NCBI GenBank assembly: GCA_019915015.1
Contig: JAHBBC010000028.1
Span: 186,001-250,000, forward strand
Source: Auriscalpium vulgare
Taxonomy: Eukaryota; Basidiomycota; Agaricomycetes; Russulales; Auriscalpiaceae
Direction of reading: 5' to 3'
Length of the DNA stretch: 64,000 bases
This document shows positions 36,064-48,283 of this stretch, piece by piece. A model generated the notes under the pieces. That model was not told the origin of the DNA, ran no database searches, and saw only the letters and a list, made by a program, of their open reading frames with translations. The position numbers and the translations under genes were made by a program. Each line of letters begins with the position of its first letter. Position 1 is the stretch's first letter.

Positions 36064-39000
36064 ATGCAAGAAAACTCCGAGAACATGAACGCCGATGACT
36101 TTTACGCCTATTCCAGCCTCGCAACGTATACCTTTGGTGCCGCGTCGGCTGCGTCGCGCCCCGAGGGCGCCGACATCCCCAGTCCGTTGACTGTGTTGCC
36201 ACTCGCGTCGTCAGATAGCGGCGGATCATTGTTTCCGTCCAGTGCGGATCGCACACCGCGGCCATCGATCGCGCACCCGCGCGATGAAGACGATGAGGAG
36301 CCGCAGCGCCGCAACCGCGCCAAGATGCGCGCCATCGATGATGGCCGCCGTAGACCATCCCTCCCCACAAACCTCTACACGTCCTCCTCTGCCGTGTCCT
36401 CTTCGGAGAATATCGCCGGTCCCTCTCGCCGCGGCCGCGCGCCACCTATATCCGGCGACGACAGCGACGCCGACGGACTCAATATCTCGGACGGCGATGG
36501 CCACGACTCGGGCGTCATTGACACAGACGTTGAGTACGAGCCCGTCATCGCGGACACAGCATCGCAGCACACATTCGGCCCGCACATGGGCAGCAAACGG
36601 CGCAGTCGGTTGCCCTGGGACCTGTCGGACTCAGAAGCCGAGTCAGACGGCGAGCGGGACAGCAGCATGCGCCCGTGGGAGTCGTACATCGTCGACCCTG
36701 CAGACAGGCAAATTGGCGGCGGCTCGCCCGTGACGTTCGCCCGCGCGTTGCTCAGTGATGAGGACTCGGCGTCGAGCACCTCCGAGCGGCGCCGGATGAG
36801 CGTGTCTGTGCTCGCCGGTGGAGCCGGTAGCGGGCGGCGCGGGAGCCTGCCCATCGCGATCCCCGGGCGCACGCCGCCGACGTCGTCCGGCGCGCGCGGG
36901 TTCGACCTCGGCGACACGGACCTGGTGCTGCGCGATCGCGAGGGCAGCATCGCAACGCTGCGCCGCCCGAGCCGCAGCGTCGACGACAACCTGCGGGCGC
37001 ACAACGCCGCACACGCGCTTCTCGGCCCGGCGAGCGACCCGCTCTCGCGCGGCGAGTGGGGTGCGCGCGGGGAGCTCGATCCCGCCACCGCCGAGAACGT
37101 GTACGAGGGGATCAACCTGGACTACATCATGTCTGCGATGGGCTCGCCCGGCTCGCGCCGCTCGTCGAACTCGTTCATGCAGCCGCTGCCGCTGCCGCCG
37201 TCGAAAGGCAAGGGGAAGGAGAAGGAGAAGCGCAAGGACAAGGGCAAGGACAAGGGCAAGGGCAAGGCGAAGCGCGACATCATCGAGTGGGAAAACTCGC
37301 CGTTTGCGCCCGCGCCAATACTGGCGGGCGGGGCGCTGCTCGACGTAGCGCCGTGGGCTGCAGAGCCGGACACGCACCGCCGCCCGAGCGAGGTCACACT
37401 CAGCGGCGACGACACGTTCACGGGCCAGCTGAAGCGTTTCGACGCGGATTATAGCGCGCGTCGCCGCGAGTGGAGCTTCCGGCGCGAGCACGGCGCTGCA
37501 GGCGGGCAGGGCGCGCTGCCGCACGACTCCGCAGGGCGAGCGGCGCGCCCGCAGGATATATGGCGGTGCCCGCAGGTTGGCAAGCTGAAGGTTGACAGGA
37601 CGTCGGTGGTGACTTGTACGTTTTGCGTTTATTTTTGTTCGAGTGAATTGCTGGGATGTTGATGGTGGACCTAGCTGATCCGTCCAAGCCGCCACAACAG
37701 CGCTTGAATGTCTTCCACACCGCCGATCCGACGTCGGCCAACACGCTCGGTGGGCCTGCGAGCATCGTCCACAAGCACTCGAAGGCGATGGCGTTCTCGA
37801 TCTTCCGCAGCTACGGGCTGCTCGACCCGCGGCCGACGATGGGCGGGGGAGGCGGCGGCGGCGGGCGCGGGGAGGGTGGTCAGGGCGGCGGGCATGCGAC
37901 GCTGCCGACATCGAACAGCTTCCTCCTCGCGACGAAGCGCGTGCAGGAGCAGTACACGAACACCAAGTCGACAAAAATGCTCAGCACGCACGGGCTGCTC
38001 GAGGAGGACCGGCAGAGCCGTGCGCGGAGCCGCTCGCGCGACCCGGGCCACGCACACCGGCGCACGCTGCCGGAGCGCCCGCCCTTGCCATTTGCGCCGT
38101 CGCGCGAGCAAGACGGCCGGCGGCACATATTGGACGCCAACCAGATCGCGGAAATAGACCAGGCTAGCGCCGCCGAGGGCAGCCAGTCGCACTCGGTCAC
38201 GTCCTCGCTCGACCTCTCGCGCACGTCCGGCTCGTTCACCACGCACGCAAGCTCGTCAGCCGCGTCGCAGGCGACGCTCTCCACACGCGACACGCATGCA
38301 AGCTCGTCGTCTGAGCCGTCGTCGACCGTCGCGACGCCGCGCACGTCGCACGAGCCTTCGCCGTCACTCGCCTTTACCACTTTGGACGGGCAGTCGGACG
38401 TCGACTCGGACGACGAGTCCGCGCGGCAGGTACGCACATCGCACGCGGAGGCGTTCGCGACGCTGGACCCCGTCTCGCTCGAGCAGTACCGCCAGCGGTA
38501 TCCGAACGTGCCCGACTCGCCGCCGTCCGTGACGAGCTGGTTCCGCCGCCGCATACGCGCGTCGGCCTCGTCGCGCTCGCCACAGACAAGCATCAGCCCG
38601 ATCAACCCGCCGTGGATGACGCTCGCGCCGCGCACGAAGCAGGAGGAGCAGGACCGCGTGATCGCGGTGCTTAGCACGTCGTTCAAGGATGTCGGGCTCC
38701 TGCCGTCGTTCCGCAAGAAGGGCGGTGCTGGCATCGGCCGCACGGGACGCAGCAGAAATGGCGACGTGCTCACGCATGTCCCGGACGACTCCCTGTACAT
38801 GCTCCTCCCGCTGTGGCCGCGCGAGACGGACGCTGTCAGCGCGTCCATAGACGCCGAAGAGCACCGCGCGCCGCAGGTCGAAGACCGGCTGTATCTGCTG
38901 GTGTATTATGTCCCATTCGAAGAGGCGCGCGACCCGCCACCGAGCGAGTCGTCGTCCTCCAGCAAGAAGCGCTCGCGCTCGACCCCGCGCAAGAGCGAGA

Positions 39001-39428
39001 GCCGCGCACCGCCGCGCTCGATCGTGCTCGAGGCCTTCCGCGTCATCGCGCGGCTCGTCGCGCACAGCGACTTGCGCGGCTCGGGCGTGCGCCTGCCGAG
39101 CCGCGGGCTCGCGGTGACGGGACTCATGGCCATTGCCGTGCGCAGCATCCCGCCTGCCGCGCTGCGCGACGTCCACCAGGACGACTTTGTCATCGGCGTG
39201 TGCCTCGACCGCGAGGCGGGCGTCGAGTTTATCCCGGAGGGTCTCGAGAAGCTCGGCCTGTGTGCGCCCCGCGCGGACGGCGCGGGCGTGCCGGCGCACC
39301 CGGCGATGCAGGTGCGCGAGGCGGCGGACGAGGAGGTCGAGCCGCAGCCGCTGACGGCCATCGGCCGTGCGGCAGTCGAGATGGCGTGGCTGGGCTGCAT
39401 GGCGGTCACGACGTTCCGCGGGTACTGA
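36064..39428 (+). CDS. Large Ser/Pro-rich hypothetical protein, 1101 aa
   Basis: Exons 36064-37615 and 37675-39428 join in phase 1 across a 59-nt intron. The first 450 residues are mostly disordered: Asp/Ser-rich stretches (SGDDSDADGLNISDGDGHD), then a Lys/Gly tract (KGKGKEKEKRKDKGKDKGKG) encoded by a short AAGGGCAAG-type minisatellite. Patches look conserved (ENVYEGINLDYIMSAMGSP, WRCPQVGKLKVDRTSVV, SIVHKHSKAMAFSIFRSYG). The C-terminal 250 residues look globular, with PLWPRETDA, DRLYLLVYYVPFE, VLEAFRVIARLVAHSDLRGSG and MAWLGCMAVTTF. No known domain, signal peptide or TM. Opposite-strand frames over 300 codons long here are GC shadows. A long pyrimidine-rich leader precedes the ATG. Confidence 0.75.
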
Positions 39429-40169
39429 GGTGCGATGTCGCGTCTCTAGGCTGCGATGGCGACGTCGGGTATACGAAGAGATGATGTTCATTCACGCCCC
39501 CTTTCATGCGTCTGTTTCTGTCTGTCTTTCATTGGATCCTCGTTTCGAGTATACCCGTTGATCTGTACACTCTGTAGCAGGCCCTCCGCCCCATATGACT
39601 CGTTTGTTTTGTATGTCTCGTCATCATCATGTGGTTTGGGCTTCCATCACCGTTGTCTGACTGTATTTTTTGTGGTTCGGTTACACTGTTTTTCTATCTA
39701 GCGCTGTTTCCCTAGCTTATCTATGGTCGTGCGAGCTCTCAAGAAGGGATGAATAGTGCCCCTCGGATTGAATTCTCAGAGCATCAATAAGTACACCCTA
39801 GAGAATAACACAGTACTTTCGCGACACTCAGCGGCCGGGACCGTTGACGTCACTGCGTGTGGCGACCGCGAGCAGGAACGTCCTCTCAATTGTTGTCGAC
39901 ATGTTCGGACGTTCGATGTCTTTGTGTTAGACAGTTGAAGGTGCTTCCGAGTCGCAGTTGTGGACGATAGCGCGCGCACTCGAAAAGGGCTGCGAGCCAC
40001 ACTCGAATCTGGACAGGTCACAAGAACTAGACGGTCTACATTGCGATCATTTACACTAGGGCTAGGACAGAACAGATAACAATCATAACAGCAAAACACA
40101 GCAGGATGCGGGACAACGACAGCAAAGTGTAAGCATAGAAAACCGATATAAGCTGTAACGCGTGAAAGA
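39429..40169. other. Intergenic stretch between convergent genes
   Basis: No gene. A 21-bp block (TTATCTATGGTCGTGCGAGCT, about 39718-39738) recurs identically near 42835. Confidence 0.5.
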
Positions 40170-40874
40170 TTAGACTATGATGTGAGGATCAGTGGTAGCA
40201 AAACTATGAAGGGATCTCTTGATCCACAATATGACCTCCAGCGCATCCGCTGTCCCCAGGAGGACAGGCGTGCTCCAGGCGTCCGAACCGCACATTGTGG
40301 GTAACCACGGGTAGTCTTCGAAGAGTTTGACATGCCGGACAGGACCAACGTCCAGGTCATCAACAGCACTTGCCTCCTCTACGTCGTCGTCGTCGGTATC
40401 CATGGGCCTGAAGCCCATCCTGACGGTTTGTATGTCGGTTTGGTCAAAGACAGCCCTCGGCATCACAGCAACTGTGAACCAGCCGCCTGCCCCTGCTAGG
40501 AGGATGACATGTGATTGTCGCCTGGCCAATGGCCAGAATGATTGTTGGGCGAACAATTCACATGCCTGCGTTTCCACCTGTGCTTTGGCCGCGGTGAGCT
40601 TTTGCATGAGAAGGTCTAGGGCACGCTCGCCCCGCGGAACACCGCCGTGGTGCGTCAAACCACGGGGTATTGCTCTCTTCCACTCTCCCAGAAGAAGGTG
40701 CATGGCGGTTCCAATCACACCAGGCCCTGGTTGTGGCAGGCGGAAGGTAACGCTGAGATCCGGCTCGACGGAGGAGAGTTGTCGTTGGGGTAAATGAAGT
40801 GTCTTGTCCAACGGGAGATTATATGGATTGGGATCGGTAGATATCGACCAGACGATGGGCTGCTGGACGACCAT
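40170..40874 (-). CDS. Hypothetical protein, 234 aa, intronless
   Basis: A single minus-strand frame from ATG 40874 to its stop at 40170. The sequence looks like a folded protein: SVTFRLPQPGPGVIGTAMHL, a helical segment (ALDLLMQKLTAAKAQVETQA), a hydrophobic strand pair (HVILLAGAGGWFTVAVMPRAV), an acidic linker (TDDDDVEEASAVDD) and a Trp-containing C-terminus. No family is recognised; a 5' exon beyond 40874 is possible. It lies divergently upstream of an intact R1 gene, with about 500 bp between them. Confidence 0.55.
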   Translation of the reverse strand: MVVQQPIVWSISTDPNPYNLPLDKTLHLPQRQLSSVEPDLSVTFRLPQPGPGVIGTAMHLLLGEWKRAIPRGLTHHGGVPRGERALDLLMQKLTAAKAQVETQACELFAQQSFWPLARRQSHVILLAGAGGWFTVAVMPRAVFDQTDIQTVRMGFRPMDTDDDDVEEASAVDDLDVGPVRHVKLFEDYPWLPTMCGSDAWSTPVLLGTADALEVILWIKRSLHSFATTDPHIIV

Positions 40875-41379
40875 GCATCCGCGGATGCGACAGACACAGG
40901 CCCTCAGAAGAGTGCCAATGACGGGATACCAGTGGACTTCCAGATTCCTGGGATTGCCCGCAAAAGTCCTGGCATCGCTCCAGGCGAATTCGAAATCATC
41001 GGCATCCTCTGGACGATCGAAGGGAGCACGCTGAAGAACAATTCATTGAGGATATGTCAAGAAGGTGCGCAATCAATCAGAACGTACGAGGGGGGCTGGG
41101 GAAACAGTTAGGAGGATGGTCTGCTGATCCGCCTGCAGACTTGCCGCTACCTGGATCTACGAGCACGCAGCGACCGACATTAGCTTATACACGGTATTCA
41201 TATGCATTACTGGTAGGAAACTGCAGTATCGATGTGTCCTTTGTGAGCCTTTACTAAGTGACGGCGTGGTGCCCGCCGGCACAATGGCTGACTGCAAATT
41301 CAAGCACCTATTGAAATAGACTGATTCAACCGCCAGAGCCGGCTGAGGACCTTTTCGTTTCTTTCCACTCGCAACCACA

Positions 41380-41964
41380 ATGTTCGTACCATCCATTCCG
41401 CTAGTTCCCTGTCTCCATCGTTCCCTGTCTACATCGCCTTACAATGATTTCCAGGGCAGCCATCATTCCACAACCCGCACCGTTGGGAACGAAGGTTGCG
41501 ACTACACCCCTCAAGTACGTCCAAATGCCACTGTCATTTATGTTCGTTGCTCACTCCCTCCTAGCCACGGTTGTGAACTTGCGCTCCCGCCTCCAATTCC
41601 TGAGGAACTTGAAGGTCGCGCCTGCTTTTATGGCTTTCTCATCGACGACGAGCTCTTCGCCCAGTACGACAAGGAGCACGATTGGCAGCGCCTGCCTACG
41701 GACAGTTACACCAGACATAGCAACCGACGCGCGCACATCCTCGCCAAGTTCTCAATGGAGCTGGGATTTTTCATGCTGACGCGGGTCATACCGACTACCC
41801 TCGACTCTCCCGAGGGCGACATGGTGCAAATGCTCGCCCTCGCTTCTTACCGCCATCGTGGAACGAAGTACTGGTACTGCCCGTCGCCGAAGGTCCTCGA
41901 CGAGTTCCGTCGCCGCCTCATGACGGACGTGCAGCCGAAGTGGTTCGCCACACGACCCATTTGA
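41380..41964 (+). CDS. R1 family protein, intact copy (153 aa), split start codon
   Basis: Exons 41380-41381 (AT), 41455-41514 and 41565-41964 give 153 aa starting MAAIIPQPAPLG. The first intron (GTTCGT donor, CTTAC branch, TTCCAG acceptor; 73 nt here because of a 16-nt internal duplication, 55-57 nt in the other copies) splits the start codon. The second intron (GTACGT to CCTAG, 50 nt) occurs in all copies. Conserved segments are HGCELALPPPIPEELEG, CFYGFLIDDELFAQYDKEH, a central helix (RRAHILAKFSMELGFFMLTR), SPEGDMVQMLAL, GTKYWYCPSPKVLDEF and QPKWFATRP. No signal peptide, TM or known fold. An alternative in-frame ATG (41444) could also serve in this copy. A fully unspliced frame is open too. 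Confidence 0.6.
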   Translation: MFVPSIPLVPCLHRSLSTSPYNDFQGSHHSTTRTVGNEGCDYTPQVRPNATVIYVRCSLPPSHGCELALPPPIPEELEGRACFYGFLIDDELFAQYDKEHDWQRLPTDSYTRHSNRRAHILAKFSMELGFFMLTRVIPTTLDSPEGDMVQMLALASYRHRGTKYWYCPSPKVLDEFRRRLMTDVQPKWFATRPI

Positions 41965-43088
41965 GGGGCGTGTCCTTGCTGTTGGGATGATGCATGAGCT
42001 GTTGACGTACCCGTAGCTTTCCCTTTCTTGCTTTCCCTTGCTTTCTTACTTGCTGTCACCCGTTCGGCGATGCCTTCTTTCTTCTTTAAATCATATTCGA
42101 GTTGCTCTGTATGATATATGATCAAGCCCGTAAAAAGTTGACGAAACGCAGGACTATGTGAGCGGTCCGGAGGAAATCTTCGACAATATGATTTTGTCCA
42201 CGTCTCGCCGGTCGGGGGTTTGTCGTTAAGAATATTGAACGGCAATCAAGGTCTAGCATCAGCCACTTTCTCCCCTAGATGCGCACTGCAGTCACAAGCT
42301 CGAGCACAGTGGCACCGGGGCTCAGATGCCTTGATTAGGCCTCATGGCCGCAAGCTTCGAGCCCAATTTCCGTTGTGCACGGCTCTGCGCGCGCTCGCGC
42401 TCAGCAGCGTACGCGTACATATGTAGCTGAGGGTTGGATGGGCGAAGGGCATGCATTATAGTATATGTTTGGTCTCCATGTGCACGTGTTGGACATGTAA
42501 ACGCGTCGACGCCCCGCGTACGCCACCCTCAAACCACACAAACCTGGCTGGTATAAATGCCCCCCACCTTGACTCACTCAACTGGACCGCTGAGCGTGGC
42601 AAGGTCGGATTCAAAGAGACTGCCAGTGAGTCGACGCGCGCATATACAAAGCATCATGGAGTCTGCTGATGCCATGAATAGAATACAGGAACAAAAGTTA
42701 TGGGACCACGCTGCAGTACGATGATGCGGGGTTCTATATTGTGCTCCTGGAGAATCACTGACGTCGAGAACGAGAACCTACTACTTAGACTTGCTCATCC
42801 TCGTCTTCGTCCTCAGACTCCGCCTAGTTTCTTATCTATGGTCGTGCGAGCTGAACGGATAAGTCGTGCTCCTCGTAGTGAGTGAGTTCATTTGCATCCT
42901 CTGGGCGATCGAAGGGCGCAGGCTAGGCTCTCTTGAGGTTCCATGTACGGTATGGATGCAATTACAACGTCGCTCAGCCTAAGTGTGGCAATGGCACATG
43001 CACTGATAGCGCGAATGTGTTCAAGCTCCGATAGAAACGCGAAGGCCGTTCCAGTTGTCACGGTCTGAGTCTGACTAGCAACGTCACA
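41965..43088. other. R1 3' flank and duplicated fragments
   Basis: The first 200 bp hold the conserved R1 3' flank (TTGACGAAACGCAG at about 42129). Segments near 42835-42855 and 42895-42925 match 39718-39738 and about 41000-41030, so this spacer is partly a collapsed copy of the region around the previous R1. A TATA-like TATAAATG (42551) has no supported gene after it. Confidence 0.45.
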
Positions 43089-43654
43089 ATGTTTGTTCCA
43101 TCCATTTCACGAGCTCGTTTGACATCAGCTCACAATACTTTCCAGGACAGACATCATTCCAAGAGTGCCACCGTTGGGAGTGAAGACTGCGACTACACCC
43201 TACAAGTACGTCCAGTGCCACTTTCGTTTGTGTCCGTTGCTCATTTGCTCCTAGCCACGGTTGTGAAATTGCGTTCCCGCCTCCAATCCCTGAGGACCTT
43301 GAGGGCCGCGCCTGCTTCTATGGGTTCGTCATCAACGACGAGCTCTTCGCCCAGTACGACAAGGAGCACCAGCCAGAGCCCTTGCCCGTAGACAACTACA
43401 CCAACCGCAGCAACCAACGCGCGCACGTCCTGGCCAAGTTTTCGAAGGAGCTGGGATTCCTCATGCTGACGCGGGTTTTCCCGACTACCCTCGACACTCC
43501 CGAGGGCGACATGGTGCAAATGCTCGCCCTCGCTTCTCACCGCCATCGTGGAACGAAGTACTGGTACTGCCCGGCGCCGGAGGTCCTCGACGAGTTCCGT
43601 CGCCGCCTCATGACGGACGTGCAACCGAAGTGGATTGCCACACGACCCGTTTGA
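43089..43654 (+). CDS. R1 family protein, intact copy (153 aa), split start codon
   Basis: Exons 43089-43090 (AT), 43146-43205 and 43255-43654. This copy decides the start: the downstream ATG used as an alternative in other copies is ATA here, so the only in-frame start is AT|G formed by splicing a 55-nt intron (GTTTGT donor, CTCAC branch, TTCCAG acceptor). The protein starts MTDIIPRVPPLG and keeps all core segments (HGCEIAFPPPIPEDLEG, CFYGFVINDELFAQYDKEH, SPEGDMVQMLAL-like, GTKYWYCPAPEVLDEF). About 80-85% of residues appear shared with the 41.4-kb copy. The contiguous ATG at 43089 leads into a different frame that breaks the conserved region and was rejected. Confidence 0.6.
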
Positions 43655-43949
43655 GGGGCGCGTCATTGCCGTTGGGATGTTCTATTGTCGACGCTCCCGT
43701 AGCTTTCCTGCTTTCCCTAGCTTTCTTGCTATCATTCGCTCAGCGTCCGTATCGATGATTGTATATTAGATAAATCGCAATTGATGTGCTCTGTAGGAGC
43801 AGTTGGAGAGTGGACGAAACGCAGCACACCGGCAGAATGACTGACTACTCGCAGAGCCCGCAGACATTAATTTGTGGCAGAGAGTTCAGCATACTGACAA
43901 GCTTATCTTCGCACAGTTCGCACCGTTATCGCTCTGACAATCCCACACC

Positions 43950-44535
43950 TGGGTAGAACGCAGACGGACACAGCTAGGTCTGTGCGAACTTCAAATACCT
44001 GCGGCGGCGGTGCAGCGGGCGGCCCAGCTTTCCTGGCAGCTCGGACGCGGACCTCCGCCGGCCGGCTACCGTCACCGCCCACCTGCCGCGCGAGCACGCT
44101 GGGCATCCACTTCTTGCTCCCCGTCTGTGATGGTCCGCACTTCCTTCGCACTGTCCGCCCAGCGCCCGAGTCAGCGCGTGCTGATTCATGCAGGGGAAAG
44201 TGGCAACGTACCCGGTGCGCTCCATGACCATGAACACCTGCATCGGCGCGCGCGATGCGCTGCCATTGAGTACAGCAGCGTGCTCGTACCCCGTGTTCTG
44301 CACCTCTCAGCGCGGGAGGAAAGTCGACTTGTGTTCCAGGGCCGGCACCAACCAGATTTCCTCGACACATTGGCAGGGGTCGTCCAGTGCGGCGCGCACG
44401 CCGGGGCTGTGAGATGCGCGCGACGGGCGCAGCGTGCCACACGGGCATCCCGCGAGCCCGGCCTTGAAGCTGTGGAGGTCCTACGGCGGCGAAGTCCAGG
44501 ACGGTGTGGGCGACGAGGATGGAGGGAGCCGTGGT
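43950..44535 (-). pseudogene. R2 family, decayed copy 1
   Basis: Minus-strand segments matching the copies at 47 and 63 kb lie in order: a DFAAV-like start near 44510, CVEEIWLVPALEHKS, VQNTGYEHAAVL (after an acceptor-like CAG/GTGCAG), MERTGYV, FPCMNQHALTRALGGQ, and an LG-RP segment near 44030. Frames change several times and a roughly 30-bp stretch is shortened relative to the other copies. The original protein, perhaps 250 aa, is not recognised. Located between an R1 gene and a broken ARF gene. Confidence 0.5.
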
Positions 44536-44955
44536 AAGGGGGTGTCGTCGGCTATGTTTCGTCGACGTAGAGAAGGAGAACGAGTAAACAGAAACCGGCC
44601 GATGATCCAGGATGCAAGCAGCAGCGGACGTGTGTTGCTGGATCGGGGGGCGGACCGCGGACCGGTGGATAGCTATGGGCGCACCGAGCCCGTAACAGTG
44701 GAAGTGTCCGCAGCAACGCGCAGGTTTCGCAGTGTTCCGTTACACCGCGACGTGAACAGCGCTCCCCGCTCAACAACAAATGTTGTGTTGAACAGACGCC
44801 CGCTGGTGTCGCGTGTGGCGTGAACCAAGGCAGCGCGTGCAAGCTTCCGCTGCTAGTTGTCCTTCCGCCTCCACGTCACCATGGCCGCCGAATCGTCCAA
44901 GCGGTCGAGAATGGTCGACGTGTACGTGTCGTCTCGCGTCTGGACGTGCACGCGC

Positions 44956-45825
<870 letters not shown>

Positions 45826-45977
45826 GTCTGGATGAGATGAAGAGTTGTAAGAAGATAAGAAGAAGAAAGGGAGCGCGACGGGCTGGTTGGCCCGCACACC
45901 GTGACGTCGCCGTGTGCAGTCCGTCGGGCCGGGACCCGAACGCGACCGCTCTTCATTCCTTCCAACTCGCAACCACA

Positions 45978-46546
45978 ATGTTCGTACCATCCATTCCGCT
46001 AGTTCCCTGTCTACATTGCCTTACAATGATTTTTAGGGCAGCCATCATTCCACAACCCGCACCGTTGGGAACGAAGGTTGCGACTACACCCCTCAAGTAC
46101 GTCCAAATGCCACTGTCGTTTATGTTCGTTGCTCATTCCCTCCTAGCCACGGTTGTGAACTTGCGCTCCCGCCTCCAATCCCTGAGGAACTTGAAGGTCG
46201 CGCCTGCTTTTATGGCTTTCTCATCGACGACGAGCTCTTCGCCCAGTACGACAAGGAGCACGATTGGCAGCGCCTGCCTACGGACAGCTACACCAGACAC
46301 AGCAACCGACGGGCGAACGTCCTCGCCAAGTTCTCAAAGGAGCTGGGATTTTTCATGCTGACGCGGGTTATACCAACTACCCTCGACTCTCCCGAGGGCG
46401 ACATGGTGCAAATGCTCGCCCTCGCTTCTCACCGCCATCGTGGAACGAAGTACTGGTACTGCCCGTCGCCGAAGGTCCTCGACGAGTTCCGTCGCCGCCT
46501 CATGACGGACGTGCAGCCGAAGTGGTTCGCCACACGACCCATTTGA
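45978..46546 (+). CDS. R1 family protein, intact copy (153 aa), split start codon
   Basis: Exons 45978-45979 (AT), 46037-46096 and 46147-46546. Nearly identical to the 41.4-kb copy over the coding part (MAAIIPQPAPLG, HGCELALPPPIPEELEG, GTKYWYCPSPKVLDEF), but its first intron is 57 nt and lacks the 16-nt duplication. Branch site CTTAC and acceptor TTTTAG are present; the second intron is 50 nt. It starts only 153 bp from the divergent ATG of the broken ARF gene. ATG 46026 is an alternative in-frame start. High identity between this and the 41.4-kb copy points to recent duplication or gene conversion. Confidence 0.6.
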
Positions 46547-46929
46547 GGGGCGTGTCCTTGCTGTTGGGATGATGCATGAGCTGTTGACGTACCCGTAGCT
46601 TTCCTGCTTTCCCTTGCTTTCTTACTTGCTGTCACCCGTTCGTTCGGCGTCCGTATGAATGACTGTTTCTCATGTGTAAATCATAACAAAACACAGGACT
46701 CTCAGACCCGTTATTGTACAGGAAAATACCCGCGAACCCCCATCGTGACTCGCTCCCTGCCGCCAACGCAATCCGATTCCATCTCTCAGAGTCTCCGTCT
46801 CGGAGTCAGAGTCCGCCGATCCTGCCCTAAGTAGTGGGTCCAGCCATGGCGTGCCGATGGCGCTTATGCACAGCGGTGAAAGCACCGCGTCGGGCCGATG
46901 GTGCCAGGACGTGCGCGTGAAAGGTAGAA

Positions 46930-47510
46930 GTCGGATGAACGTTTGGCGCGTACGTCGAATGGGCGAAGGCAGGCCATCGCATTCGAGAGAAGCCAGGCCG
47001 CGTCTCCAAGCGCACGTGCGGCGTGTTGCGAACGCGTCGACGCACCGCATCCTTTGTTTGCTCGCCCCAACGCTATAGACAAATTCACCGCGCGACGGCG
47101 TGCCAATTGCCATCAATCAGCTACGTAGGGCCCGTGACTCGAGTTTCGTCGGTGCACAACGTGCAGATATCGCAGCTCTCGTCCATCTGTCAATCGAAGA
47201 CCATTAGCTAACCGTTCGGCGTAAACGGTGGGATTGAATTCCACGCACCGACGCTCCGAGCCAACTCCGAGCACCTCAACAAATTTGTAGAGCGCCTCGC
47301 TCGCATACGGCCGCACGCCCAACTGCGCCTCGGACACCTCTCGGGCACCTGGTACGCGCACCTCCGCCGGCTGCCGTCACCGCCTGCCTGCTGCTCGAGT
47401 ACGCTGAGCATCGATGCGCACTTCTTCCCGACCGTGATCCGTGATGGCTGTCCGCCGAGCACCCGAGTCAGCGCGTGCAAGGGAAGGTGAAACGTACCCG
47501 GTGCGCTTCA
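46930..47510 (-). pseudogene. R2 family, decayed copy 2
   Basis: Minus-strand segments EVMKRTGYV-like, FPLHALTRVLGGQ, VRVPGAREVSEAQLGVRPYA, ALYKFVEVLGVGSERR and TDGRELRYLHVVHRR are readable but fall in changing frames. About 600 bp is the reverse complement of 63370-63960 at roughly 90% or better by eye, with differences that mostly change residues, so the copies look unconstrained. Lies head-to-head with the R1 copy at 47725. Confidence 0.5.
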
Positions 47511-47724
47511 TGACTTCGAGCACCTGCCTCGCCGCCTGCTACCCAGTTTCCGCTCGGCTCGCACTTGTCTTCCGTGGGTAAGGTCGACCACGCACACTCT
47601 GCTCGTGCTCGTTGGATGGCGTGGTCCATGGACCTGGCCACAATGACGCGGGGGTGCTGACATATTAATCTCCATCCAGGGTCGGTCTTCTGACTCTTCA
47701 GCTTCAAGTTCCTCCCCGCAACCA

Positions 47725-48283
47725 ATGTTCGTTCCATCCATCTCGAGTTCGTTGTCTGCCTGAGCTCACATTACTCCCCATGGCAGCCATAGCTCCTAAA
47801 CGTGCACCGATCGAACGCGTCTACACCCTACAAGTACGTCCATGCCACCATCGTCCCTATGTTCGACGTCGTGGCTCATTCGCTGCTAGCCACGGCTGTG
47901 AAATTGCGCTCCCACCTCCGATCCCGGACGACCTTTGAGGTCGTCGCTGCTACTATGGCTTCATTATCAACGACGTCGCCCAGTACGACAAGGTACACGA
48001 TATGGAGCGCCTGCCTACGGACGACTACACCAACCACAGCAACCGACGCGCCCACGTCCTGGCCAAGTTCTCAAAGGAGGTGGGATTCTTTTTGATGACC
48101 TTGGTGGTGCCGACTACCCTCGATTCTCCTGAGGGCGACATGGTAGACATGCTCGCCCTCGTTTCTTACCACCATAAAGACACGGAGTATTGGTATTGCC
48201 CGGCGCCGGAGGTCCTCGACGAGTTCCGTCGCCGTCTGATGACGGACGTGCAGCCGAAGTGGATCGCAACGCGGCCCATTTGA
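47725..48283 (+). pseudogene. R1 family, decayed copy 2
   Basis: The GTTCGT donor is kept but the first acceptor AG has become AT (47780-47781), which by chance makes a direct ATG before GCAGCCAT. Exon 2 is 8 nt shorter, shifting the frame into exon 3. An in-frame TGA interrupts the segment equivalent to EELEGRACFYGF, and six bases of DELFAQ are missing. The last 93 codons (48002-48283) remain open and encode the same peptide as the 62-kb copy. Confidence 0.75.

Noticed and set aside
36643..38848. Minus-strand ORFs of 443 and 322 codons opposite the 1101-aa gene
   Set aside because: GC-shadow frames: Arg/Ala/Pro-rich, no domain, and they cross the supported intron of the plus-strand gene.
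43089..43391. Contiguous ATG reading MFVPSIS as the R1 start
   Set aside because: It leads into a frame that destroys the conserved R1 protein in the 43- and 46-kb copies; the split AT|G start fits all copies.
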